Assembly: GCA_965153355.1 (NCBI GenBank)
Contig: OZ231127.1
Location: 27,590,001 to 27,654,000 of the forward strand
Direction of reading: 5' to 3'
DNA from: Flaccisagitta enflata
Lineage: Eukaryota; Chaetognatha; Sagittoidea; Aphragmophora
DNA length: 64,000 nt
Under the pieces are notes generated by a model. It searched no databases. It had not been told where the DNA came from and saw nothing but the letters and a program-made list of their open reading frames with translations. Below, in pieces: positions 27,646 to 40,598 of this stretch. Numbering within the stretch: the stretch's first letter is position 1; each line of letters opens with the position of its first letter. The position numbers were made by a program, and so were the translations under genes.

Positions 27646-27902
27646 AGTCGCGTGCTACGCAACTCTAAAAGCCACTTTTCGGTCCGTCCGTCCGTCCGTC
27701 CGTCCGTCCGTCCGGCCGGCCGGCCGTCAGAAAGTCGTTTTAGAGGTTTTTTATCGCATTTTTTCATGTCTATACTGGAAAAGAAACTTGGAGTGGTAAA
27801 TAACTATTTCAAATGTCTATTTGAAAAAAACTTTTGTCTGTCTGTCTGTCTGACTTTTTTTGAAAGTGCCGACGCACGCGACTTAGGTCTAATGACCTTG
27901 TT
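27646..27902 (-). mobile_element. HINE-like element, AGTCGCGTGC type
   Basis: The first ten bases AGTCGCGTGC (27646-27655) are the exact reverse complement of GCACGCGACT at 27874-27883. The hairpin is AGTCGCGTGCTACGCAACT (one mispair). The other end carries a third terminal palindrome, GGTCTAATGACC, then TTGTT. The core is (GTCC)n. The right-arm allele at 47840-48288 is about 190 bp longer. Confidence 0.88.
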
Positions 27903-28390
27903 TATTGTTCATTCGTTAATCGTTATCCACAGCTACTCTCTGTCTCTCCTGCCGTCACTCCATATAGACTTATAGTCTACGGCAACTAAAGGAGAGAAAA
28001 AAACCAAACAGAATGGCACAAACTTTGAATGAGAAAAGGACGATCTGGATAACTCCGGAACTCTCTTTTGTGTACAAATGACATTTTTTCGACTCGATTT
28101 GAATAACGCCCCATTGACGTTTTGTCTCTCTTTTCTCTCCCGTCTTTCGCAACGCGGCCTTTGCAAATAGGATTAGGGCGATGAAAGGAAAAATACATTT
28201 CCATGGAAAAGAAACTTAACTTTTTACCTCCTCCTTGTACTGTCTTCCGTCTGTCACTCAACATCATCATCATCATCGTCATCGTCATCGTCAACACGGA
28301 AAGATTACCCCCATTTTCCTCGGCAACCTCATAAATGCCAACCACAACGTAAAGCCTGAATATAGATGACATATTTACTCTAAAGCGAAG
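27903..28390. other. Conserved single-copy stretch upstream of a candidate first exon
   Basis: Well conserved between both arms, including a short CATCAT/CATCGT repeat at 28262-28290. It could be promoter/5' UTR of the exon at 28391, but no core promoter motif stands out. Confidence 0.35.
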
Positions 28391-28487
28391 ATGTGGAACG
28401 GGGGCAATTTCAAAGTCGGATTTCAGTCTCAATTGATTCTCGTCAATTTCTTCGTCTTTCTTTTCGTTCGGATCGAATCGGTCCGCG
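28391..28487 (+). CDS. Candidate first coding exon with signal peptide (left-arm copy)
   Basis: ATG opens 32 codons and one base. The product begins MWNGGNFKVG and has a hydrophobic stretch LILVNFFVFLFV followed by RIESVR, like a signal peptide and cleavage region. It ends at a consensus donor CGCG|GTAAGT, phase 1. The right-arm copy (47246-47342, minus) keeps the same length, start and donor. Phase 1 matches the orphan acceptor of the BAMBI-like gene at 10217, giving ...IESVR-G-LLQCACTTADC. Colinearity would then require a scaffolding error. It may instead belong to another secreted protein. Confidence 0.5.
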
Positions 28488-28740
28488 GTAAGTCAAGGCG
28501 CCACCCAACCGCGATTTTCCATACACTCGGCATTATATAAGAAAAATAATAGAATTATAAGAGACAGATTATAAAATTTAAGATTATAGAATGAGTTATT
28601 TTTTCTACCGATAAAAACCTACTTATGTTTTTACACGCTTCAAAGAGCTTGAAATTTCAATCCTTTAACTCATCCAATTTAAAGTGTCGGAAGCGATATC
28701 TTGCCATGTGGGTTACGGTAAAAGGATCCAATGGATGCAT

Positions 28741-28885
28741 GGATTGATGACTGGATGGATGGATGGATGGATGGATGGATGGATGGATGGATGGATGGAT
28801 GGATGCATGGATTTATGAACGGATGGATGGAAGGTTGGATGGATGGATGGATGGTTGGTAGGATGGATGGAAGGATGGATGGGTG
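28741..28885. repeat. (GGAT)n tract
   Basis: About 145 bp of GGAT units with some GGTT. The right-arm copy at 46917-46990 is about half as long. Confidence 0.95.
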
Positions 28886-30392
<1,507 letters not shown>

Positions 30393-30636
30393 AGTGATTT
30401 TCGACCCGTTTAGTCCGGGCGCCGTTGGATGTACGTACTATCTGGAGTCTATAAAACTGTCCGGTCGTTAAGTCTCGACTGACCCCCTTTTGTGAATATG
30501 ATTGCTCCTCTTTTTTATTTCGCCCAAGCAAACAAAAAAAATCTTATAATGACACTCATACATCTCTTTGCTTCAAGAGGAGGATTTACGAGTGCCAAAC
30601 CAACAATCGTTTTACAAGGCCAGGGATGTTTTTTTT

Positions 30637-30832
30637 AAGTCTTTTCGAGTCTACGCGACTCTATAACCCATCGCTCGGTCCGTTCGTCACTCGTCAGTCT
30701 ATCCGTAACAGTTAGTTCTGTTATCAAGGGCGGTTTTTACATCAACGCATCTGCCCAAATACTCATCTAAGCTATCTCATCGCTGCCCCTGCGCTCTCGC
30801 ATGCGACCTGGGAAGCCGCGTATCCAGCCCTG

Positions 30833-30834
<2 letters not shown>
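30637..30834 (-). mobile_element. Decayed HINE-like element
   Basis: Disrupted hairpin with TCTACGCGACT, short GTCC core, partner word GCATGCGACC near 30800, and end GCCGCGTATCCAGCCCTG. The right-arm copy is at about 45028-45205. Confidence 0.7.

Positions 30835-30835
<1 letters not shown>

Positions 30836-30910
<75 letters not shown>
30836..30910. repeat. (CT)n tract
   Basis: About 73 bp, longer than the right-arm (GA)n at 44984-45038. Confidence 0.95.
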
Positions 30911-30915
<5 letters not shown>

Positions 30916-31277
30916 TTCCCTGGACGCCTCATCTGGTTTCATGCCCTTCATACACCGTCAGAGAGAGATAGAGATAATCTTTGTCTCTGTCTCCGTCTCG
31001 GTCGGTGATGTTGGAGAGAATCATCGTCTTGGAGCCGATTGTCAAGTGCCTCTCTCTCTCTCTCTCTCTCTCTCTTTTCACTAATCACTGGACCGCAATA
31101 AAGATGGCTCGGACTCTTCTTCCCAATTAGAGCCCCTCCCGAGGCCCATTGTTCTTTTCTTTGCCTAATCTTTATGGGCGGCAAAAATAAATATGCGCGC
31201 GCAATTCACTTTGGTTCTTTCTTTTTTTTTTTCTTTTTTTTTGTGACGCCAAACCTTTCCTGTTTCCCTCGTTCTTT

Positions 31278-31279
31278 AT

Positions 31280-31367
<88 letters not shown>

Positions 31368-31421
31368 TTTTCTTTCTTTCTTTCTTTTTTTCTTTCTTTC
31401 TTCTTAGTTTCTTCTTTTCTT

Positions 31422-31506
<85 letters not shown>
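31278..31506. repeat. (CTTT)n then (CT)n
   Basis: About 115 bp of CTTT and about 80 bp of CT. The right-arm counterpart (44525-44640) is far shorter. Confidence 0.96.
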
Positions 31507-31511
<5 letters not shown>

Positions 31512-32382
31512 GTGGCAATGTTGGTTGTATTTTTGTTATTTTCTACCTTCGCGTACCTTGTGCCAATCAGTTGCCAGTCAATTAACTACGCGCATGCGCG
31601 AATTATTTATGTAAGGCGCAATCTCTGTTTTGTCTATTGTTAATGCGCTTAGATATCTTCTTTTCATCTCGCAGATGCACCACTAGACTGTCTCATGCGC
31701 GTGCGTGTAGTGTCTCTTCGCCTTTCTTCAAAAACTTAATCGGCAATTCCATTATTTGTCGGTTTGGTCATCAGTATGAATTATGATAGCGTCAGCGCGT
31801 GGCTGGTCCGCCTTATTGTTATATCGGCTGTTTCCTCGCGAACTGTGCATTCTCCATAGCTATGATGGGTCAGTCCATCTTTCGGACCATCTGTTCATTA
31901 GCAGGATTTTTGTCTGTTCGTCTGTTGGTACCCGCGGTATCTTATTTCCATTTGTTTTTTCATCTTCGAGGGTCATTATTAAATGAAGAGGTTTAGCTCA
32001 GCGTCGTTCATGTGGTGGATAAGCAAAAAACCAGTTTGTTATCTTGTTTGCAATCGAAGATCTCAGAAAGAGATCGTTCAATCCGATTTTCCCCTTCTTC
32101 GTCTTCTTCTTTTCTTGTCTTCATCATTTTCTTCTTCTTTTCTTTCAACTTCTTATCTCTTCTTCCTTTTTTTTTCGTCTCATCTTTCTCTCTCTTCTTC
32201 TTTTTTCTTTTTATCTTTTTTTCTTTTTATCTTCTACTCTTTTCAAGCTCCCCAATGAGTTTTATCATCTCCATTTAATCCTTCTTTTGTACTTCTACTG
32301 CTTCTTCATCCTCTTTCTGTCCGTTTTATTCTTGTTTTTCTACTCACTTTTTTTCTATCATCTTCTTCTCTTTTTTTCTCTT

Positions 32383-32465
32383 CTTCTTCTTCTTCTTCTT
32401 CTTCTTCTTCTTCTTCTTCTTCTTCTTCTTCTTCTTCTTCTTCTTCTTCTTCTTCTTCTTCTTCC
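32383..32465. repeat. (CTT)n tract
   Basis: About 80 bp of CTT. The block 32340-32535 has no counterpart in the right arm, which has unrelated sequence at about 43529-43690. Confidence 0.95.
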
Positions 32466-32538
32466 TCTTCATCTTCTTCCTCTTCTTCACCTTATTTCTC
32501 TTCTTCCATTGTCTCTTATGCTTCTTTTTCTTCTTTTT

Positions 32539-32711
32539 AGTTGCAGACACGCAACTCTATAAGAGGCTTTGTCCGTCCGTCGGTCCGTCGGTCCGTCGGT
32601 CGGTTTGTCGGTCGGTCCGTCATGGTGATCGAGTTGGAAAGTGTGAAAACGTGCATTTCCGCCCTTGCCCACCTGTCCGCAACTGGTATTGGCCGTGTAT
32701 CCGGCCTTGTT
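32539..32711 (-). mobile_element. HINE-like element, AGTTGCG type
   Basis: Hairpin AGTTGCAGACACGCAACT (one mispair) at 32539-32556, GTCC/GTCG core, partner word GTCCGCAACT, and end GGCCGTGTATCCGGCC plus TTGTT. It sits between CTT tracts. Confidence 0.9.
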
Positions 32712-32732
32712 CTTCTTTTTCATCTTTTTCTT

Positions 32733-32850
32733 CTTTTTCTTCTTCTTCTTCTTCTTCTTCTTCTTCTTCTTCTTCTTCTTCTTCTTCTTCTTCTTCTTCT
32801 TCTTCTTCTTCTTCTTCTTCTTCTTCTTCTTCTTCTTCTTCTTCTTCTTC
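32733..32850. repeat. (CTT)n tract
   Basis: About 115 bp of CTT. Confidence 0.96.
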
Positions 32851-32933
32851 CATCTACTTCCTCTTCTTCATCATCTTCTTCTTCTTTTTTCATCTACTTC
32901 TCCATCTTCTTCTTCTTCTCCTTCTCCATTTTT

Positions 32934-33076
32934 AGTTGCGGACACGCAACTCTATAAGAGGCTTCGTCCGTCCGTCCGTCGGTCGGTTGGTCACGCTCGA
33001 GTTGAAAAGTGGGAAAACGCGCATTTCCGCCCCTGCCCACCCGTCCGCAACTGGTGGCCGTGTATCCGGCCTTGTT
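32934..33076 (-). mobile_element. HINE-like element, AGTTGCG type, with allelic empty site
   Basis: Perfect hairpin AGTTGCG-GACA-CGCAACT at 32934-32951, GTCC core, partner word GTCCGCAACT at 33043-33052, and end GGCCGTGTATCCGGCC plus TTGTT. The right arm at about 43217-43225 reads CCATTTTTTAACC (reverse complement) with no element. This fixes the insertion inside a six-T run. Confidence 0.93.
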
Positions 33077-33152
33077 TAACCTTCCACTTCTGCTCCTTTT
33101 ACCCAGTATTCGTTTGCTTTTCTGTTCTCATATTATCTCCCGTCATATCTGG

Positions 33153-33162
33153 NNNNNNNNNN
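33153..33162. other. Assembly gap (10 N)
   Basis: Right boundary of the gap-bounded inverted copy. Confidence 1.
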
Positions 33163-34237
33163 TTTGAGAGCAAATGTACGGTTTTTTTTCAATAAATACA
33201 TAAGTCATAGTGAGATCAGCCGATCAGAGTCATCGCGGGTGTACTGTGTGGGTGACCAATTAGCGATATTTTTACATCCGGTCCCATGAGAAAAGGCCGA
33301 ATACGATATGACCAATTTAATCATGCAGGTATGGTGACATTTTCACCGTGACAAAAGGGGGATGGATGCTAACAATTGATTCGACCGATGGACGAACTCG
33401 CTTTGTAACTTAAAGAGTCGCGCGCACGCGACGGAATACATAAATGTTTCCCTCCTGTGCGCTTAGCAAGTATTCATTTATAAAAAAAGAAGAGAATAAG
33501 AGAAGACCTTTTTTTTCCTTTAACCTTCGACGCCAAGAATGACTTAATTGAGAAGGAGACAAAAAAAGCTCTGGTTATAGCCGTAAACACTTAAGGGATG
33601 AACACAGTCATGTAGCATCATAAAAGAAACATCGAAAATGATGTGAGGGCATGTTCAAGTTGTGTCCAAGGCAAATCCGGGGTCAAATGTGGTGTTTAGA
33701 GATTTTACGAAAAAAATAGCTTTTGAAAGCCACAGATTTTGTTGAAATTTTTTTTTTCATGACAGGTGTCATGTAAGTGTTAATTACGATACATTTACAG
33801 TAAAGGATCTTTCAGAGGTGCGGAATAACCGAGTTTCACTGTAAAAGCAACGAGGTAAAAATAACTCTGTAAATAGTAAGATTCTTTACACGCTCTGTAT
33901 ATACTATAAGTTTCAGCTTGCTGGAGAGAGCCGTCCAGGAATAACAGCCGCGAAAAGATTACGTGGTTTTGACTATGAAGGGGTTATGTCAGGATTTTCT
34001 AACTCAAATGCGATTAAGTGACAGAAATTCATCATGTAATTCTTTTGTCGTCTAATGAACATGTAGATTCGTTCACTACCGGCTACCGAACTTCACGAAT
34101 TAACAATGGCGTTTTTTTTTTGCAAAGAAGAATCTTTTTTTATATTTTATTTATGAAAGCCACTTTTCATTCTATTAATGCCATTGGTGAATTGGTGAAA
34201 CCGACCAAGTTCTAAATTCTCCCAACCTTCTGAACCC
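33163..34237. other. No gene; one decayed hairpin tail
   Basis: AGTCGCGCGCACGCGACGG at 33416-33434 after a GACCGATGGACG stretch is a decayed hairpin-element end. The rest is AT-rich and unremarkable. Confidence 0.4.
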
Positions 34238-35192
34238 CCCAGTTGGAAAAGTGAGTGTCCACTGAGTACAACTGGGGCTGAGATCGCCGAGGCCAAAGCA
34301 GCCGAGCCCTGAGGCCTTCAATCCAACAAGAAAAGGAACTCACTGCCGGTCCTTCCAAAGGATTAAGTGAGGCTGAGCTGGGCTTCCATGCCTGCGATTA
34401 CTGGGCTTTGTGGGCAGTCTGGCGCAAGTACAGACACCTGCACCATCAGGTGAACCAGACTGACGAACTTACTATCCCTTTTAGTCAACCCACAGACCCT
34501 CAGAACCGACGACGATCAAACAAACATCTTATCCTTTACTTCCCCATTTTAATCCGCATGTTGACGACTTCGGGAGGTCAACGGGACCCTTCTACTTGCC
34601 AATCGATTCCAGGACTCGATATCCCCGTCCACCAACGTCAGCGGCTTTCAGCAGAGTCGTCATCCACGATCCGCCATCATTCAATCGGCTCGTCGACGAC
34701 CACCTTCAAACAACGACTTCGACGAGCTGCTGCAGCCCAACAACGACGTCGAACGGCCACAGATTCGGCAGACGAGACCTACCACACCTCCCACACGACA
34801 CCCAACCATCGTCATCCTCATCCCAACTCGTTTACATCGTTTACATCGTTTACTTGGCGACCAAAGTGGCGGCGGTCGAAGCGCGGCACGACGACAACTT
34901 TGACGATCCGTTGCAGCCGAACTACGACTCCCAGGATCGTATAAAACGAGTTCCTACTTCATCTTCGTCTATTCTACGACACCCAAACGTCGTCAGCCCT
35001 TCCCTGTCTCGTTTTCAGCGATTTTTTTGCGACCAAAGTGGCGGCCGTCGAGCCTCGGTAATATTTAGCTTGAAAATTGTACAACTCAACAGCATCTTTG
35101 ACGAGCCGTTGCGGCCAAACGGTGACGCCTACGATCATATAAAACGAGATTCTACTCCACCATCGTCAGACAACGCAAAGTATATTCAGTAA
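34238..35192 (+). pseudogene. Possibly coding, GC-richer block with threefold peptide-like repeat
   Basis: The block opens with a hairpin (CCCCAGTTG...CAACTGGGG, 34238-34278). One frame from about 34342 reads ...LSEAELGFHACDYWALWAVW.... Further on, three diverged units occur at about 34718, 34899 and 35098. They encode FDELLQPNND, FDDPLQPNYDSQDRIKR and FDEPLRPNGDAYDHIKR, but the first is in a different frame from the other two. The shared DQSGG string also recurs. The peptide similarity suggests a coding past; the frame break suggests a decayed or mis-sequenced gene. No family is recognised. Confidence 0.35.
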
Positions 35193-35252
35193 AGAGACAC
35201 CCCTCATGAGACCGACAGACAGTCAAAGCCTGTTATAGAGTTGCGCAACTAT
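35193..35252 (+). mobile_element. Truncated HINE-like 3' end
   Basis: GACCGACAGACAG, then GTTATAGAG and the perfect 12-nt palindrome AGTTGCGCAACT, a shortened hairpin. Confidence 0.5.
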
Positions 35253-35511
35253 GAGAATGAGAAATACAGAGACAGAGGCAGATGTGAAATGACAGCCAGA
35301 CTGAGCTTGTGGTAGTCACACAGGGACAGACAGACACAGATAGAAATAACAAACATGCAAATTGACAAACAGAGAAACAATGACAAAATATGTTTCGTTC
35401 TATGCAGGTGGCGCGTATCTTACGTTGACAAAAGACAAAGAAAAGATCAACTCAATTTGATATCGTTAGCGGGATTAAACACACTGCAGCAATGTACACA
35501 ATGGTAAAGAC

Positions 35512-36170
<659 letters not shown>

Positions 36171-36412
36171 CCCGGACGCGGGAAAATACGGAACCTTCCC
36201 TGATTTGATGGGTACTATGTGAACATAAAAAAGCCGCACTTTTAAATGACAATTTATCATACTGAATTTCAAAATAATTAAACAAAATCATTTTGAAGAT
36301 CTCAAAGAGATCTTTCATTTGGCTCCAATCTGGTTTTTCTAGCTTTATTCATTTAGAAATGGCATAAAAAAAGAGTGAAAACATTGTTATTTTCAGTTTT
36401 GCAATCCTATTG

Positions 36413-36578
36413 AACAAGGCCAGTATTTGAGTTACTTAAGCACTTGGGCAAGTGCAGTGAGGCCAAAGACCGCAAAAACATAAAAAAAGTAAAATGGGGA
36501 CCGACAGACCGACCGACCAACCGACCAACCAACGGACGGACAAAGCGGGGTGTAGTGTCGCGTAGCACGCGACTAAAA
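36413..36578 (+). mobile_element. HINE-like element, AGTCGCG type
   Basis: AACAAGGCCAG start, GACC core, and hairpin (T)GTCGCG-TAGCA-CGCGAC(T) at 36556-36574 followed by AAAAA. The 5' part is diverged. Confidence 0.8.
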
Positions 36579-36797
36579 ATGAGCATTTTTGCAAAAGAGA
36601 GGTTCACTTTGGCAAGCATTACCTCCTAAACGGTTTGAGATACAGACCTGGGGTTGATCTAGAATGAAAGAAAATTTAGAAATTTTTAAGATTAGTTGAA
36701 CAAGAAAATTTTTAATTAATTCTTTGTATCTCTTCCAATCAGCTATAAAAGCTATATAACTTTGATTGAACAGCATACGAAGAGCAATTGTGTGAGT

Positions 36798-36862
36798 GAA
36801 TGAGGCGGGATTCGAATCCAGGGTTGGTACGACTAACCACTAGCCTTGGTAAATCTCGTTCA
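36798..36862 (-). mobile_element. tRNA-derived SINE remnant
   Basis: On the minus strand, CTAGTGGTTAGT (A-box-like) precedes GGATTCGAATCC (B-box-like) by only about 13 nt, too close for a tRNA with an anticodon arm. It fits a decayed tRNA-derived SINE head or tRNA pseudogene. The B-box is at about 36808-36819. Confidence 0.55.
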
Positions 36863-36892
36863 CACTTAATACACATTAAAACATATACCGAT

Positions 36893-37398
36893 CGGGTGTG
36901 TCAATATGTGAAAGGTTTTTTAATGAGACCATCAACATCAAATAGCATAAGGAATTAAGTTCAAGGACCTTCAGCGTTTTTATTTTATCAAATTTCATTC
37001 ATCTTTCATTTTTTTCAAAACCCATTTTTAGCCGCTAATTTGTATATTGCTGTGTTGATGATTTTGTATCAGTTTCATTGCTCATGTTTTTAATGAAATT
37101 TAAATGCATAAATATCTTGATGTCGATTCTAGTTGCAACAAGGTAAAGGTTGTTCATTTTCACCAAAGTAGTAAAAAAAGACAATAACAAATCTTTTCTG
37201 TAGAAATTATAGTCTTTTTTTTACCAAAACAAAGATGCTGGAAGTATATATATTTTTAAAAATCTTGACTTGAAAAAAAAACGGAAGATGAATGAAATTT
37301 GAAAAAATAGAAATACCAAAAGTTTTAGAATTTTTTTGTTTATACTCCTTGATGTTGATGATCTGATCTAAAATACTTTTGCATATTGACACACCCGA
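36893..37398. mobile_element. Palindromic element with 10-bp target duplication (Mutator-like MITE?)
   Basis: The arms are inverted copies: CGGGTGTGTCAATATG at 36893 and CATATTGACACACCCG at 37382-37397, with TCAAATTTCATTCATCTT matched in the other arm. ATATACCGAT occurs directly at 36883-36892 and 37399-37408, a 10-bp duplication. Long TIRs plus a 9-11 bp duplication are typical of Mutator-like elements. No protein is encoded. Confidence 0.75.
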
Positions 37399-37482
37399 AT
37401 ATACCGATGTTGTTTGCGATTATGGACTCGCGCGTTTTATACACATTTGCCTCCTCCATCGCCAATAAACTAAATTTGTCTC

Positions 37483-37490
<8 letters not shown>

Positions 37491-37574
<84 letters not shown>
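37491..37574. repeat. (CT)n tract
   Basis: About 83 bp of CT. Confidence 0.96.
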
Positions 37575-37576
<2 letters not shown>

Positions 37577-37666
37577 TCCTACGGCTACGCACATCAATCA
37601 ATCACTCATTCAGGTTTCAACATTGACGTCTCCAACAGCAAGGCGATTAACGGGATGGCATACGTC

Positions 37667-39703
37667 GGCACCCATCCCTAGATACCCTCCTAAAGAAAAT
37701 CGAAATATCCATTTTTTCTGACTATGTGTTTTCACTCAAGTAACATGTGGGCTACTCAAAAAATAAAAAACGAACAATTTTGCTTGAAATTTTTTTGATT
37801 TATTGCAGTTTTTTTGGCAAAAAAACACTGTTTTTTTCATTTTTTTCACTCTTATGCAATAGAAAATATTAGTTATGCCACTGTAAGCCAGGGTTATGGC
37901 AGGTTTAGGTAGAACTCACTAGCTGGTATGCATAGCAACTAGTTTGAAGCGTTGTTGGTTCAGTTACAACACAAAAATCATTAAAAAAAGAGCAAAAAAG
38001 AAAAGTTTTTTTTGCACTTTTTGGGCATGAAATTGTTTATACAGCTTTGAAAATCTTAAAAAATACCGGAAATGTATGGCTATAGCTAAAATATATATGT
38101 TTTAATCCTTAACAAAAAGTTTTTTGGGATATCTGAAAGATAAGAGCATAAATAAAACAAGAAAAAAAAGGCAAAATATTGTGTGTTTTTTTACAGTATT
38201 TTTAAGTCCTAATTTGTTCATGCAGCATAATAACTCCTTCAAAATCCTTAAATGTGTGGCAATAGCTATATATGTTTTTACTTTAATAAAAAGTTTTTTG
38301 AATATTTTAAAGATATGAGCATAAAAAAAAAAGTGGCAAAATATTGCACTTTTCAGTATTTTTAAGTATTTTTAAGTCTTAATTCATTTATGCAGTATAA
38401 CAACTTCTGAAAAATCCTGGAAATATGTAGTAGTATAACCATTTTCACCCTGAACAACTATTCATTCACCATAATTTGGTGTTTGGAGCGTTAAAATAGC
38501 TTAGAAATAGAAAAATATTGTTTTTTTTAAGCATTTTTAAGCAAAAATTGCTCATGCAGCTTTGCATATTCTTAAAATTTTGCTATAAAGAATAAAAACA
38601 AAGCCAACACCTATAAGTCGTGTGCGAGACTTACAGATTAGACTGACTTAGAATGACTTAGTATACCCTAAAATAACTTAAACAAATAAAATTGATGAAA
38701 AAAGTAAGTGTGACCAACAGACCAACGGACGGACGGACAAAGTGGGGTAGAGTTGCGTGCACGTAATTAAAAATTATATTCACAATAACTCTAAACATTA
38801 CCAGAGTTTTTAAGGACATATGAAGCTACAAGAGCAATTCTGTGCTTGAAAATGCTCCAAAAACAATATTTTGCTATTTTTCAGCTATTTTAAGGCTCCT
38901 AACCCAAAAGTATTGTGAATTACTAATTCTTCAGGTTGAAATTAGCTATATTAAGACTACCTCTATACATTTTCAGGATTTTCAGGAGTTGTTATACAGC
39001 ATGAACGAATTAGGACTTAAAAATAATGAAAAGAATGATATCTTACTATTCTTTTTATGCTGATATCTTCTAGATAGCTAAAAAAACTTTTCATTAACAG
39101 TAAAAACATGTATATTTTGGCTAATGCCACACATTTCTAGGATTTTTCAGGAGCTATTATGCTGCATAAACAAATTAGAAATTCAAAATACTGAAAAATT
39201 GATATTTTGCAATTTTTTTTGCTTTATTTATGCTCTTATCTCTAAGTGATCCCAAAAAACTTTTTGGTAAGGGTTAAAACATGTATATTCTAGCTATTGC
39301 CATACATTTCTATTTTTTGGGGGATTTTCAAAGATGTATTAACGATATAAGCCCAAATAGTGCAAAAGTAAGCTTTTTTTGCTCTTTTTTAGTGACTTTT
39401 GTGCTGTTACTGAACCATAAACGCTTCAAACTAGTTGATATGCATACCACCTAGTGTGTTTTACCTGAACCTACCATAAGCATAGCTAGCAGTGGCTTAA
39501 CTAGCATTTTCTATTGCTGTCAAGTGAAAAAAAATGCAAAAAATGTTTTTTTGCCTAAAAACTGCAAAAATTCAAAAAATTTCAAGCAAAATTTTGTTTT
39601 CTATTCTTTTTAGGTAGCCCACATATTACTTGAGAAAAAACACATTGTCAGAAAAAATGGATATTTCGATTTTCTTTAGGAGGGTATCTAGGGATGGGTG
39701 TCG
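37667..39703. mobile_element. 2-kb fold-back element with a hairpin element in its centre
   Basis: The ends CGGCACCCATCCCTAGATAC (37667) and GTATCTAGGGATGGGTGTCG (39703) are inverted copies. Homology continues for roughly 900 bp into each arm with moderate divergence. Both arms contain degenerate repeats of about 160 bp (AAAAAGTTTTTTG... GCAAAATATTG). The spacer holds a HINE-like copy at 38598. It is AT-rich and non-coding, and no clear target duplication was found. Confidence 0.75.
38598..38776 (+). mobile_element. HINE-like element in the fold-back spacer
   Basis: AACAAAGCCAACACC start, word AGTCGTGTGC near 38618, and ATGACTTAG repeats. A (GACG)n core leads to a decayed hairpin AGTTGCGTGCACGTAATT. 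It belongs to the same subtype as 54207. Confidence 0.75.
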
Positions 39704-40018
39704 GCTTTTTGCTGCTGCTTCCCATCCGCGGTCTACAATGACGGCATTGAAATCTTGCCATAACTCCGGCACTTTCGGCGGACTGGTGAGGGTCTGTTTC
39801 CACGCAACACAGTCGCGTTTTGATATGGCCATTCACTTGCTCCCTACATTTGTTCACAAGCTTGGTTCACTCACTTGCTACCTCCATTCTAAGTCTTACT
39901 CACTTTACTCATTTCCTTGTGGGATGGGTAGTTCCATGAATGTTTGATCAGGCTGTCAAAGTGATACACTTATCTTTCTTTTCTGGAAAAAGAGAGGAAA
40001 ACATGGCAATTGATCTTG

Positions 40019-40062
<44 letters not shown>

Positions 40063-40142
40063 AGCAGGTCAATTGCCAATAGAACAAGGCGTACAATACG
40101 TAAAATACAACACAATAGTGCGTTTGGTCTTTGTATATGATT

Positions 40143-40179
<37 letters not shown>

Positions 40180-40598
40180 AAAATACAACACAATAGTGCG
40201 TTTGGTCTTTGTATATGATTTTGTTGTTGTTGTTGTTGTTGTTTATCTCTAGTAAATCGCATGTTTGAAATTTGTGTGCATAATGAAAGTTATCATATTT
40301 GTACTTATGAACAACACTTCTTTTTATTCAATGGTTTTATCTATCAGATGGAGAAAGAAAATGGGAGGAATGAACTTTTGAGCGAGACTGCATGGACAAA
40401 AACTGGAAAACGTTCATAGTGAAGGACTTCCGCTGGCTGTCTCGGCAGCGTTTATCGCGGCGCCGGCCTTGATGAATTTGGGCTGGCTTCAGTCGCTTTC
40501 TCGATCGCTTGTGATGCATTTTCTTTCACTTTTTTTTACAAATGTTCTGTTTTACGCTACTTTACACCCGGCTTTGTCTGCTCATCCAACCCCTTTTT
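39704..40598. other. No gene; small tandem duplication and short repeats
   Basis: (GA)n is at 40021-40053. A unit of about 80 bp beginning GTAAAATACAACACAATAGT, with a (TTG)n tail, is present twice (about 40098 and 40178). A possible short frame near 40420-40530 has no support. Confidence 0.4.

Noticed and set aside
36798-36862. Intact tRNA gene
   Set aside because: A- and B-box-like motifs are only about 13 nt apart, leaving no room for an anticodon arm.
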